From Streptomyces sp. SID8374 (lineage in GTDB: Bacteria; Actinomycetota; Actinomycetes; Streptomycetales; Streptomycetaceae): a stretch of DNA of 64,000 bases. The notes below the pieces were generated by a model. It was not told the origin of the DNA. It worked only from the letters and a program-made list of their open reading frames with translations, and did no database searches. Below are positions 26,799 to 34,265 of this stretch, piece by piece; the stretch's first letter is position 1; every line of letters begins with the position of its first letter. Location of the stretch: assembly GCF_009865135.1 (NCBI RefSeq), contig NZ_WWGH01000002.1, positions 2,108,001 to 2,172,000 of the forward strand, given 5' to 3'. Made by a program: the position numbers and the translations under genes.

Positions 26799-27853
26799 GC
26801 GTTACGGAAGCGGTGCCCGCGCCACCCCGGCCGGTGCGGCGCTCGCCCGGCGTCCGGATGGGTGCCCTGGCGGTGCTCGTCTGCGCCGTAGCTTGCGCGG
26901 ACCTGTTCGCGGGGCGAGGTGTCACCGGCGAGGGGGTACGGGCCGTACTCCTCGGCGGGGTCGGCGACCCGATGGCCGAACACATCGTCCTCCAACTCCG
27001 GCTTCCCCGAATGCTGGTGGCGCTGGTCGCCGGGGCGGGCCTGGGTGTCGCGGGGCTCGTCCTCCAGTCGGCCCTGCGCAACCCGCTGGCCGGACCCGAG
27101 GTCACCGGCGTCACCCCCGGCGCGGTCCTCGGCGCGGTCGCCGCCACCGGTCTCGGCCTGGCCGGCTGGGACTCCCCGACGGCCGTCGTCGTGGCGGCCT
27201 GCCTCGGCGGGTTCGCGGGCGCGGGGCTGCTGTGGCTGCTCGCGGGACGGGAGAAGGGCGACCCGGAGCAGACCGCCGTGTACGGGGTCCTGGTGTCGGC
27301 GGTCCTCGCCGGACTCACCGCCGTCGTCCTCCTGGTGGCCCCGGGCGAACTCGGCAGCGTCGTCCAGTGGTTGATCGGCTCCACCGAGGGCCGCGTCTGG
27401 CAGCACTGGCACCTGCTCTGGCCGTGGGCACTGGTGTGGGGAGCCTTGGCCTGGCTGCTCGCCGCGCCGCTGACCCTGTTGCGCTGCGGCGACGAACAGG
27501 CCTCCGCCGCCGGGCTGAACCCGGGGCGCGGCCGCGCTGCCGCGCTCGTGTGTGCCGTGGCCCTGACGGCCGGAGCGGTCTCCGCCGTGGGGGCGCTCGG
27601 CTTCGTGGGCCTGCTGGTACCGCATCTGGCGCTGGCCGTCTTCGGCGCCGACCTGCGCATCGCCCTTCCCGGCGCCGCGCTGCTCGGCGCGGTGGTGGTG
27701 TGCGGGGCGGACGCGGCGGCCCAACTGCTCTCCCGGCTCCTGGTGGTGGCCCTCGACGCGGACCGGCTGACCCTGCCGGTCGGCGCGCTCACCACCTTTG
27801 TCGGTGCCGGGCTGCTGCTGGTCGTGGCGCGGCGACGGACGGACGAACGATGA
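26795..27853 (+). CDS. FecCD-family ABC importer permease (second)
   Basis: A 352-residue permease paralogous to its upstream neighbour: LRLPRMLVALVAGAGLGVAG, LRNPLAGPEVTGVTPGAVLG and GALGFVGLLVPHLALAVFGA. ATG 26795 overlaps the previous stop by 4 bp, and its stop overlaps the ATPase start. Two separate permeases contrast with the fused permease of the iron importer at 13798-15945. Confidence 0.9.
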   Translation: MSVTEAVPAPPRPVRRSPGVRMGALAVLVCAVACADLFAGRGVTGEGVRAVLLGGVGDPMAEHIVLQLRLPRMLVALVAGAGLGVAGLVLQSALRNPLAGPEVTGVTPGAVLGAVAATGLGLAGWDSPTAVVVAACLGGFAGAGLLWLLAGREKGDPEQTAVYGVLVSAVLAGLTAVVLLVAPGELGSVVQWLIGSTEGRVWQHWHLLWPWALVWGALAWLLAAPLTLLRCGDEQASAAGLNPGRGRAAALVCAVALTAGAVSAVGALGFVGLLVPHLALAVFGADLRIALPGAALLGAVVVCGADAAAQLLSRLLVVALDADRLTLPVGALTTFVGAGLLLVVARRRTDER

Positions 27854-28788
27854 CGAGGAGGAGGCCGGAGATGGCCGCACGTACGAGAGGCGTCACGACA
27901 GATGTGGAGGCCGGGGAGAAGGGAATGGCGGAGGCGCCGGACGAGAGGAACAGCAGGGCGGGAGCACCGGACGTGGTCCGGGCGGAACGGCTCAGCTTCG
28001 GCTATCCGGGGCGTGAGGTGCTGCGCGGGATCGACCTGAGCATCGGAGCGGGCGAACTCGTCGCCCTCATCGGCCTGAACGGCTGCGGCAAGAGCACCTT
28101 CCTCAAGCTCGCCGCCGGACTGCTCACCCCCAGCGGGGGCCGGGTCCTGCTCGGAGGGGACGACGCGGCGCACCTGCCCAGACGGGCCGCCGCCCGCCGC
28201 GTGGCGCTGCTCCACCAGTCGGCACCAGCCGTACCGGCGCTGACGGTGCGGCAGTTGGTCCGCCAGGGCCGTTACGCCACCCGGGGGCCGCTCGGCATGC
28301 TGCGGGACGGCGACGACGAGGTGACGGCCCGGGCCCTCGCCGATGTCGGCGTCACCGGCTGGGCGGACCGGCCGGTGGACGCGCTGTCGGGCGGTGAACG
28401 CCAACGGGTCCGGCTGGCCATGGCGTTGGCCCAGGACGCCCCGGTCCTCTTCCTGGACGAGCCCACCACGTATCTGGATCTGCGGCACCAACTGGAGGTG
28501 CTCCAGACGGTCGTACGGCTGCGCTGTGAGCGGCGGCTCACGGTGGTGATGGTGCTGCACGACCTCAACCACGCGGCGCGGTTCGCCGACCGGATCGTCG
28601 CGCTGCGCGAGGGCCGCATCGCCGCCGACGGCCCGCCCGGAGAGGTGGTCACAGAGCGATTGCTGGCCGAAGTGCTGGGAGTCGTGGGGCGGGTGGGGGC
28701 CGACGCCGAAGGCGGCTGGCCCGTCTGTTACCCAGATCACCCTCTCGATCCGTTCCAGCTATTGCGCAATGAAAATCATATTCATTAG
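27850..28788 (+). CDS. ABC importer ATPase (FecE/ZnuC-like)
   Basis: A 312-residue ATPase with Walker A GLNGCGKST, signature LSGGERQRVR and Walker B PVLFLDEPTTYLD. About 40 low-complexity residues precede the core (VVRAERLSFGYPGREVLRGI). ATG 27850 overlaps the permease stop. Its last codons (NENHIH) are built from the Zur-like box at 28770-28784, so the control element of the next transcription unit lies inside this coding end. Confidence 0.92.
   Translation: MTRRRPEMAARTRGVTTDVEAGEKGMAEAPDERNSRAGAPDVVRAERLSFGYPGREVLRGIDLSIGAGELVALIGLNGCGKSTFLKLAAGLLTPSGGRVLLGGDDAAHLPRRAAARRVALLHQSAPAVPALTVRQLVRQGRYATRGPLGMLRDGDDEVTARALADVGVTGWADRPVDALSGGERQRVRLAMALAQDAPVLFLDEPTTYLDLRHQLEVLQTVVRLRCERRLTVVMVLHDLNHAARFADRIVALREGRIAADGPPGEVVTERLLAEVLGVVGRVGADAEGGWPVCYPDHPLDPFQLLRNENHIH
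28770..28784 (+). promoter_or_regulatory. Zur-type box of the RiPP operon
   Basis: TGAAAATCATATTCA matches the Zur motif at about 13 of 15 positions, inside a wider near-palindrome AATGAA...TTCATT. It lies between a candidate -35 TTGCGC (28762-28767) and -10 TAGTGT (28786-28791), 71 bp before the precursor start. A bound repressor would block transcription of the peptide locus when zinc is ample. Confidence 0.78.
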
Positions 28789-28855
28789 TGTCTGTGGTGC
28801 GGCAGAGAACGGCGTCGCAACCATCACCAACCGATCCGAATGGAGGCTTCAACTC

Positions 28856-28990
28856 ATGGAGCACAACAAGGTGTTCAGCCCGATCGCGGACCAGGGCCAG
28901 CTCGCCCACCTCTCCGCCACCCACTCGAACGCCCTCGTCGAGAACCCCTTCGACGACGCCGTCGAGGCCGACACCGCGGACGAGAAGTAA
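28856..28990 (+). CDS. RiPP precursor-like peptide, 44 aa, Cys-free
   Basis: A 44-residue peptide starting MEHNKVFSPIADQGQLAHLS with a strong TGGAGG ribosome site (28841-28846). The middle (AHLSATHSN, residues 17-25) holds two His, two Ser and one Thr. The C-terminal part (VENPFDD, then EADTADEK) is strongly acidic. There is no Cys, so a YcaO enzyme could form only oxazolines or methyloxazolines. It is directly behind a Zur-like box and is followed by a hairpin and then modification genes, the usual RiPP layout. Whether the core is the N-terminal or the middle part, with the acidic end acting as leader or follower, cannot be decided here. I do not recognise the family. Confidence 0.72.
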   Translation: MEHNKVFSPIADQGQLAHLSATHSNALVENPFDDAVEADTADEK

Positions 28991-29031
28991 GCGGCACCTG
29001 CCGCTGAGGCAGTCTCCCGTTCCTCGCGTGG

Positions 29032-29065
29032 CGGGCCCGTCCGGGCGAAACCCCGGACGGGCCCG
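29032..29065 (+). terminator. attenuating hairpin between precursor and modification genes
   Basis: CGGGCCCGTCCGGG and its exact complement form a 14-bp stem with a 6-nt loop (CGAAAC), 41 bp past the peptide stop. It probably ends most transcripts so that the peptide is made in excess over the enzymes, which would be reached by read-through. Confidence 0.7.
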
Positions 29066-29117
29066 TCCCGTTCGCACCACCCGCCCACTCCCGTACGACG
29101 CCCATCGGAGGCTCCCC

Positions 29118-29960
29118 GTGAACCGCAGTCGACTCGCCCCCGGCGCCGGGATCGTCACCGTGCCCGGTGGCCGGCCCGTACTCCGCACCTCCGAAGGGGA
29201 GTTCCTGCGCATCGACACCGGACGCGTCGGCGCCGAAGAGCTGGTCGGCCGACTGGTACCGGGGGAGGGGGCGTACGCGGAATCGGCCGAACTCGACCAC
29301 CTGGTAACGGCATTCGAGGAAGCCGGGCACGCCGTGACCGAACCCCGCCGCCTGCCGCTCACCGGCCGGACCGTCCACCTCCTGGGCGACCCCGTACTCA
29401 CCGAACCGCTCTCCCGGTTCGCCGCGGCGGAAGGGGCCGAGGTCCGTCCCGCCACCGCCGACGACGTGGCCGCACTCACGGGGGAGCGGGACACCGCCGT
29501 GCTCTGGTGCCTCGACTCGCCCGTACCGGAAGGGCTGTGGGACGAAGCCGACCGGCTGCCCGCCCGGCACACCGCCTGGCTCCGCTGCCACCGCGAAGGC
29601 GCCCAGGCCTGGATCGAACCCCTCGCCTCCGCCCCCGGCGACGTCACCGCCGCCCATGTCCGCCTGCGCAGACTGGCCGCGACCGCTGCCCACCGCGAAC
29701 TCGCCGCCTACTGGGCCGGCCACCGCACCCCCGACACCGGACCGCACCCCACCCAGGCGTCCGCCGCCCTGATCGCCGCACTGCTCACCGCCGACCTGAT
29801 CACCTGGGCGAACGGCGAACCGCCGAGGGGAGCCCGTCTCCCCGCCCGCCGCCGACTGCGCCAGGTCGACCTACGACACCTGACGGTCACCGAGCATCCC
29901 GTGCTCCCCGTACCGGAGGTCGCCCCGCTGCCCGCCCCCACCGCGCGGACGGCCTCGTGA
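29118..29960 (+). CDS. putative E1-like / leader-binding partner of a YcaO cyclodehydratase
   Basis: A 280-residue protein starting at GTG 29118 with CGGAGG 7 bp upstream. The N-terminal about 75 residues (GRPVLRTSEGEFLRIDTGRV and the following helices) look like a small winged-helix peptide-recognition domain. The next part (RTVHLLGDPVLTEPLSRFAA) looks like an E1/ThiF-type Rossmann start. This combination is known for the partner proteins of azoline-forming YcaO enzymes. The paired zinc cysteines of canonical members are absent. The stop overlaps the next gene (GTGA). The call rests on gene order and weak similarity. Confidence 0.6.
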   Translation: MNRSRLAPGAGIVTVPGGRPVLRTSEGEFLRIDTGRVGAEELVGRLVPGEGAYAESAELDHLVTAFEEAGHAVTEPRRLPLTGRTVHLLGDPVLTEPLSRFAAAEGAEVRPATADDVAALTGERDTAVLWCLDSPVPEGLWDEADRLPARHTAWLRCHREGAQAWIEPLASAPGDVTAAHVRLRRLAATAAHRELAAYWAGHRTPDTGPHPTQASAALIAALLTADLITWANGEPPRGARLPARRRLRQVDLRHLTVTEHPVLPVPEVAPLPAPTARTAS

Positions 29961-31528
29961 ACACCATGGCGGACACGGCAAACGCCCCGGCGAACACCAC
30001 GACCGTGTACGTCCCCGCCCCCGACGGCACCCCCCTCGCCACCGACCTCCACCTCCCGGACTCACCGGGCCCCCACCCCGCCGTCGTGATCCGCACCCCC
30101 TACGGCCGCACCGCCCACCGCGCCGAGCTGCGCGGCTGGGCGGCCCACGGGTTCGCGGCCCTCGCCCAGGACGTACGCGGCCGGCACGGCTCGCCGGGAC
30201 CGTGGCACCCCTACCGGGACCACGAGGAGAGCGACGGTGCCGCAACCGTGGCCTGGGTGCGCGAGCAGGCGTGGAGCGGCGGCGGCCCGGTCGTCGCCGC
30301 AGGCGCCTCCTACGCCGCCCACTGCGCCCTCGCCACCGCGCTCGGCCCGTCCGGCGACGGGCGGCCGGACGCCGTCATCGCCGCCGTCCCCGCCCTCGGC
30401 CTCGCCGAGACCGCCCGCGAACCCGGCGGCCCCGAACGGCTCTGGGCCCGCGCCGGCTGGTGGGCCGCGCACGGCGACCGCCCCGACTCCGCCCCCGACG
30501 CGCTGACCCGCGCCCTCGCCGAGGACCCCCGCCTGCTGGAGCACCTCCCGCTGACCCGGCTGCCCGACCGCCTGGGCCGCGCCCTGCCCTCCTGGCCCGA
30601 ACTCTGGGACGCCTGCCCGCGCGGCAGGACCGTCCTCCGGGGCTCCGCCTCCCGCCTCCCCCTCCTCGCCGTCGGCGGCACCCGCGACCCCTTCGCCGAG
30701 GACACCGTGGCGCTGTGGTCCGGCTGGGGCGGCCCCGCCCGTCTGCTGCTCGGCCCCTGGGGCCACCGCCTCACCGCCGACCGGCCCGAGATCGCGGCCG
30801 ACCGCCTCAACCTCGGTGCGCTGTACGTACGGTGGGCCCGCGCCGCCCTCGCCGGACGGCTGCACCCCGAGCGGCGCGGGGTCATCACCCTGGGCGGCAG
30901 CGGCCGTTGGCACGGCGTACGGCTTGACGACGCGCACGGGTCGAAGGACTCCTCGACGCGCATCACCACCTGGCCCTTCGACGCTCCGGCCGGTCTACGC
31001 CTCCTGCACGGCGCCGAGTTCACCGCCGACCCGGTCCGCCCGGTCCGCTCGGACGACCTGGCCGTCCCCGCCGACGCCACCCCCGCCGACCGCTGCCTCC
31101 TCCTCTCCCCGCCTCTGCCCCGCCCCCTGGACCTCCTCGGACCCGGCGCCGCCCGGATCCACGCCACCGCCGACACCCCCGCCGCCGACTGGGCCGTACG
31201 CGTCACCGCCCTCGACCCGGCCGGCCGCGCGGAGCCGCTCGCGTTCGGCATCGTCCGGCGCGCCGACCCGCCGGGGGAGACCGTGGAGATCACCGTGCCG
31301 CTAGGCACCCTGGGCCGCCGCCTGCCCGCCGGGACGAGGCTCCGCGCGGAGATCGCCGGACACCACTTCCCCGCGCACGCCCGCAACCCGCACACCGGCG
31401 AGAACCCGGTGACCGCCACCCGCCTCGCCCCGTCCCGCAGAGCCGTCACGGCCCGGGGCAGCGCCCTGCACCTGACCGTCGTCGCCCAGCGTCGTTACGC
31501 CGAGCCCGTACCGGAGATATGCCGTTGA
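29957..31528 (+). CDS. CocE/NonD-type serine hydrolase (X-Pro peptidase family)
   Basis: A 523-residue alpha/beta hydrolase of the CocE/NonD/S15 group. Early motifs are GTPLATDLHLPDSPGPHPAV and RTPYGR; the nucleophile is Ser118 in AAGASYAAHC; the C-terminal half is a jelly-roll domain (GLRLLHGAEFTADPVR onwards, with RLRAEIAGHHFPAHARNPHT). Family members cleave acyl-amino or ester bonds, including X-Pro dipeptides. In this operon it could trim the modified peptide or inactivate or release it; that is inference. GTG 29957 gives a 4-bp overlap with the previous gene; ATG 29966 is an alternative. The YcaO gene begins inside its last codons. Confidence 0.82.
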   Translation: MNTMADTANAPANTTTVYVPAPDGTPLATDLHLPDSPGPHPAVVIRTPYGRTAHRAELRGWAAHGFAALAQDVRGRHGSPGPWHPYRDHEESDGAATVAWVREQAWSGGGPVVAAGASYAAHCALATALGPSGDGRPDAVIAAVPALGLAETAREPGGPERLWARAGWWAAHGDRPDSAPDALTRALAEDPRLLEHLPLTRLPDRLGRALPSWPELWDACPRGRTVLRGSASRLPLLAVGGTRDPFAEDTVALWSGWGGPARLLLGPWGHRLTADRPEIAADRLNLGALYVRWARAALAGRLHPERRGVITLGGSGRWHGVRLDDAHGSKDSSTRITTWPFDAPAGLRLLHGAEFTADPVRPVRSDDLAVPADATPADRCLLLSPPLPRPLDLLGPGAARIHATADTPAADWAVRVTALDPAGRAEPLAFGIVRRADPPGETVEITVPLGTLGRRLPAGTRLRAEIAGHHFPAHARNPHTGENPVTATRLAPSRRAVTARGSALHLTVVAQRRYAEPVPEICR

Positions 31529-32892
31529 CCAGCACCTTGCCCATCGAAGCCCTGGTCGACCCCGTCTGCGGGTTGATCCGGGGGGTGGAGCCCGTCGAAC
31601 ACCCGGAAGGCGCGCCGCCCCGCTACACCGCGATGACCGCCGAGGTCGCCGACGCCCGCCGCCTCGGCGCCTGGCCGGCCGACCGGGTCTCGCTCGGCAC
31701 CACCTTCGGGGACCCCGAGGGCGCCTGGATCGCCGCCGTCGCCGAGGCCGTCGAACGGTACTGCGGCAACAGGGTCCCGCCGCCCGGCCACCCCGACGCG
31801 CCCCGCAGGGCCACGGCCGCCGAGCTGGAGGCGGAGGGCCTGCGGCTGTACGGACCCGGGGCGGTGCCCTCGTACGCATCCTGGCAGCACGAGCGCCCAG
31901 GATTCCCGTACGCCGAACTCACCTTTGACACACCGGCACTGTGGACACGGGCCACCGAGAACGGCCGTCCCTGCTGGGCCCCCGTAGCGCTCACCCACCT
32001 CAACTGGCGCCAGGGTGAGCTGCGTTCGCTCCCTCGCACCCACCACCTCAACTACGCGGGCATAGCCACCGGTCAGGGCTTCGACGACGCTGCTGAGCGC
32101 GGGCTGCTCGAAGTCGTGGAGCGCGACGCCTTGGAGCTGTGGTGGCACCTGGACGGACCCACCCGGGGCATCGACCCGGCGAGCGTGCCGGGCCTCACCG
32201 AAGACTTGGCAGGTACCGAACTGGACGTCCACATCGTGGAGATGCCCTCCGAGTTCGCCCCCTGCATGGCCGCCCTGGTCCACGATCCCCGGCGCGGGAT
32301 CCACGCCGCCGGGTTCGCCTGCCGGTACGACCCGGCGGAGGCCGCCCGCAAGGCAGTGCTGGAGGCCGTGCACACCTGGGTTTTCACACAGGGTGCGGTG
32401 GATGCCGACGGCTGGGTCCACCGTTCCGTGGAGGCCGGTCTCTTCGCCCGGGGCCTCTACCTGGACCACCGGGCCGACCGGCGCTATCTCGACGTCTGCG
32501 GACCGGAGTTCGCCGCCGTACGGGACCTCGGTGCCCATGTGCAGGTCTGGCTGGACGGCCGGATGGCCCCACTGGCCCGCCGCTTCACCGAACCCGCCGG
32601 GGGCATCGTCCCCGTCACCGAGGTCGCCCACGGCAGCCGGTCCACCCTGGATGCGGCGCTCAGCGACGGCGGCCACCGGGTGATCACCGTGGACCTGACC
32701 ACCGAGGACATAGCCGAGACCGCGCTGCGCGTAGCCCGCGTACTGGTCTCCGGTCTGATCCCCAACGCCCCCGCCGCCTTCGGCTACTTCGGCTGCCCGC
32801 GCTTCGCCGAGGCCGCGCTCGCCCGGGGCTGGCGGACCGAAGTCCCCACCGGTCCGGCGGATTTCACCCTCGCACCGCCACCCCACATGTGA
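31519..32892 (+). CDS. YcaO-domain cyclodehydratase
   Basis: A 457-residue YcaO enzyme. ATP/Mg-binding motifs are AVAEAVERYCG (residues 73-83), ERGLLEVVERDALELWW (Glu198, Glu201) and AARKAVLEAVHTW. The C-terminus ends in prolines (TLAPPPHM), resembling the PxPxP tail of azoline-forming members. It should activate backbone amides with ATP to cyclise Ser/Thr side chains of the 44-residue peptide. Neighbouring leader-binding and SagB-like genes complete a linear azol(in)e peptide set. It overlaps the hydrolase gene by 10 bp. RimO-associated housekeeping YcaO proteins are excluded by context. Confidence 0.92.
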   Translation: MPLTSTLPIEALVDPVCGLIRGVEPVEHPEGAPPRYTAMTAEVADARRLGAWPADRVSLGTTFGDPEGAWIAAVAEAVERYCGNRVPPPGHPDAPRRATAAELEAEGLRLYGPGAVPSYASWQHERPGFPYAELTFDTPALWTRATENGRPCWAPVALTHLNWRQGELRSLPRTHHLNYAGIATGQGFDDAAERGLLEVVERDALELWWHLDGPTRGIDPASVPGLTEDLAGTELDVHIVEMPSEFAPCMAALVHDPRRGIHAAGFACRYDPAEAARKAVLEAVHTWVFTQGAVDADGWVHRSVEAGLFARGLYLDHRADRRYLDVCGPEFAAVRDLGAHVQVWLDGRMAPLARRFTEPAGGIVPVTEVAHGSRSTLDAALSDGGHRVITVDLTTEDIAETALRVARVLVSGLIPNAPAAFGYFGCPRFAEAALARGWRTEVPTGPADFTLAPPPHM

Positions 32893-32906
32893 TGGAGCGC
32901 GTTCCC

Positions 32907-34265
32907 ATGACCCAGGCTCCTCCCGCAGCTTCCGGCCTCCTGCGCCGCGCCCTGTCCGACGCCAGGTCACCCCGTCTGCCGCGCTCGGTCCCGTACGTAC
33001 CGGAGCGCGCCTTCCCGTGGGGCGGCCCGGCCCTCTCCCCGGCAGGGACCGGTGGAGCGGTGGACCTGGATCGTGTCCTGCGGCTGTCGCTCGCCGCCCC
33101 CGACGGGTCGACGGCGGGCCGGCTGCGGCCCGTAGCCTCGGCGGGCGCGCTCCATCCCGTACGGGCGCACCTGCTCGTCGGCCCCGGCTGCTCGCTGCCA
33201 CCCGGGCGGTACGCCTACGACCCGCGCACCCACCGCGCCCGTCCACGCGGCCGGGCCCCCGCCGGCGCGGCCCCGGGAGCCGTCGTCGTCCTCAGCGTCA
33301 CGGCCGCCCGTACCGTCGCGCACTACGGGCACCGCGCCTGGCCGCTGCTCCTGCTGGACGCGGGCCACGCGGCGGCCGCCCTGGCGCTCGCTGCCGCACC
33401 GTACTGCGCACAGGTCTCGCTGGACGCGGACGGCGCCGAGCTCTCCGCGGCGGCGGGGCTGCCCGGGGCGGCCGAGTGGCGCGAGCTGTGGCCCGGAAGC
33501 GAACCGGAACTCCCCCTCGCTGCTGTCTGGTTGGCGGCCGCCCGCAAGTCGGCCCCCTCAACCGACCCGCTGGCCGCCTGGGCTGATCTGCCCCGCGCCA
33601 CCGCCCCGGTGCCGCAACCGGGCAGCGAGACCGCCCCGCCCCGCGAACTCGCCGCCACCAGGCACGTGTTGGACCAGCTTGCCGCAGCTCCGGGCCGCCC
33701 CACCTGGCACCCCGCCCGCCGTCCAGCCCCGGTGACGGACGACACCCTCCGTACACGAAGGAGCGCGGACCCCGCCGACCTGGCGCACCCGTCCGCCCCG
33801 TACCTGCTCGCCCAGGTTCTGGCCACCGCCGAGGGCGCGCGCCCGGACGGCCCCGCCTGGGCCGCAGCAATCGGCGGCGACACCCCGGGGCTCCTCACCA
33901 CCACCGGCGTCCTCGCCTCCGGTGATGCCCGCCCCACCCTCGCCCGCTGGGCGGCGGGCCAGCAGTGGATCGGCACAGCGGGCGCGGTGCTGGTCGCCCA
34001 CGGCTGCCCCGCCGACGCCCCGCCCGCCCTGATCCGCAGCAGCCATCTTGCCGCCGGTCACGCTGCCGGAGTCGCCCAGGCCCACGCCACCGCGCTCGGC
34101 CTCCGCTCGCGCCCCATCGGCTCCTGGCAGCAGGCCGACCTCGGCGCCGCGCTCGGCGACGCCCCCGGACACGACTGGATCGTCCACGGAATCGCCCTCG
34201 CCGGGCCGGTCGACCCCGCACTCCCCGCCCCACCGCCCCCGTCGGGCAAGGAAGAACGCCCATGA
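32907..34265 (+). CDS. SagB-like FMN-dependent azoline dehydrogenase
   Basis: A 452-residue nitroreductase-superfamily protein with two related halves. The first has the SagB signature (RPVASAGALHPVRAHLLVG and HYGHRAWPLLLLDAGHAAAA). The second has AGVAQAHATALGLRSRPIGS and WIVHGIALAG. It should oxidise azolines to azoles with FMN. ATG 32907 is preceded by GGAG 9 bp upstream; ATG 32892 lacks a site. The stop overlaps the next ABC gene. The first half keeps the dehydrogenase motifs better; the second may be structural. With no Cys in the peptide the products would be oxazoles. Confidence 0.85.
   Translation: MTQAPPAASGLLRRALSDARSPRLPRSVPYVPERAFPWGGPALSPAGTGGAVDLDRVLRLSLAAPDGSTAGRLRPVASAGALHPVRAHLLVGPGCSLPPGRYAYDPRTHRARPRGRAPAGAAPGAVVVLSVTAARTVAHYGHRAWPLLLLDAGHAAAALALAAAPYCAQVSLDADGAELSAAAGLPGAAEWRELWPGSEPELPLAAVWLAAARKSAPSTDPLAAWADLPRATAPVPQPGSETAPPRELAATRHVLDQLAAAPGRPTWHPARRPAPVTDDTLRTRRSADPADLAHPSAPYLLAQVLATAEGARPDGPAWAAAIGGDTPGLLTTTGVLASGDARPTLARWAAGQQWIGTAGAVLVAHGCPADAPPALIRSSHLAAGHAAGVAQAHATALGLRSRPIGSWQQADLGAALGDAPGHDWIVHGIALAGPVDPALPAPPPPSGKEERP

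Noticed and set aside
26242..28740. Long minus-strand open frame across the zinc-block importer
   Set aside because: Ser/Arg/Pro-rich low complexity opposite permease and ATPase genes with intact motifs.
29118..29960. Canonical SagC/E1-like protein with zinc Cys pairs
   Set aside because: The Cys pairs are absent and similarity is limited, so it is listed only as a putative partner protein.
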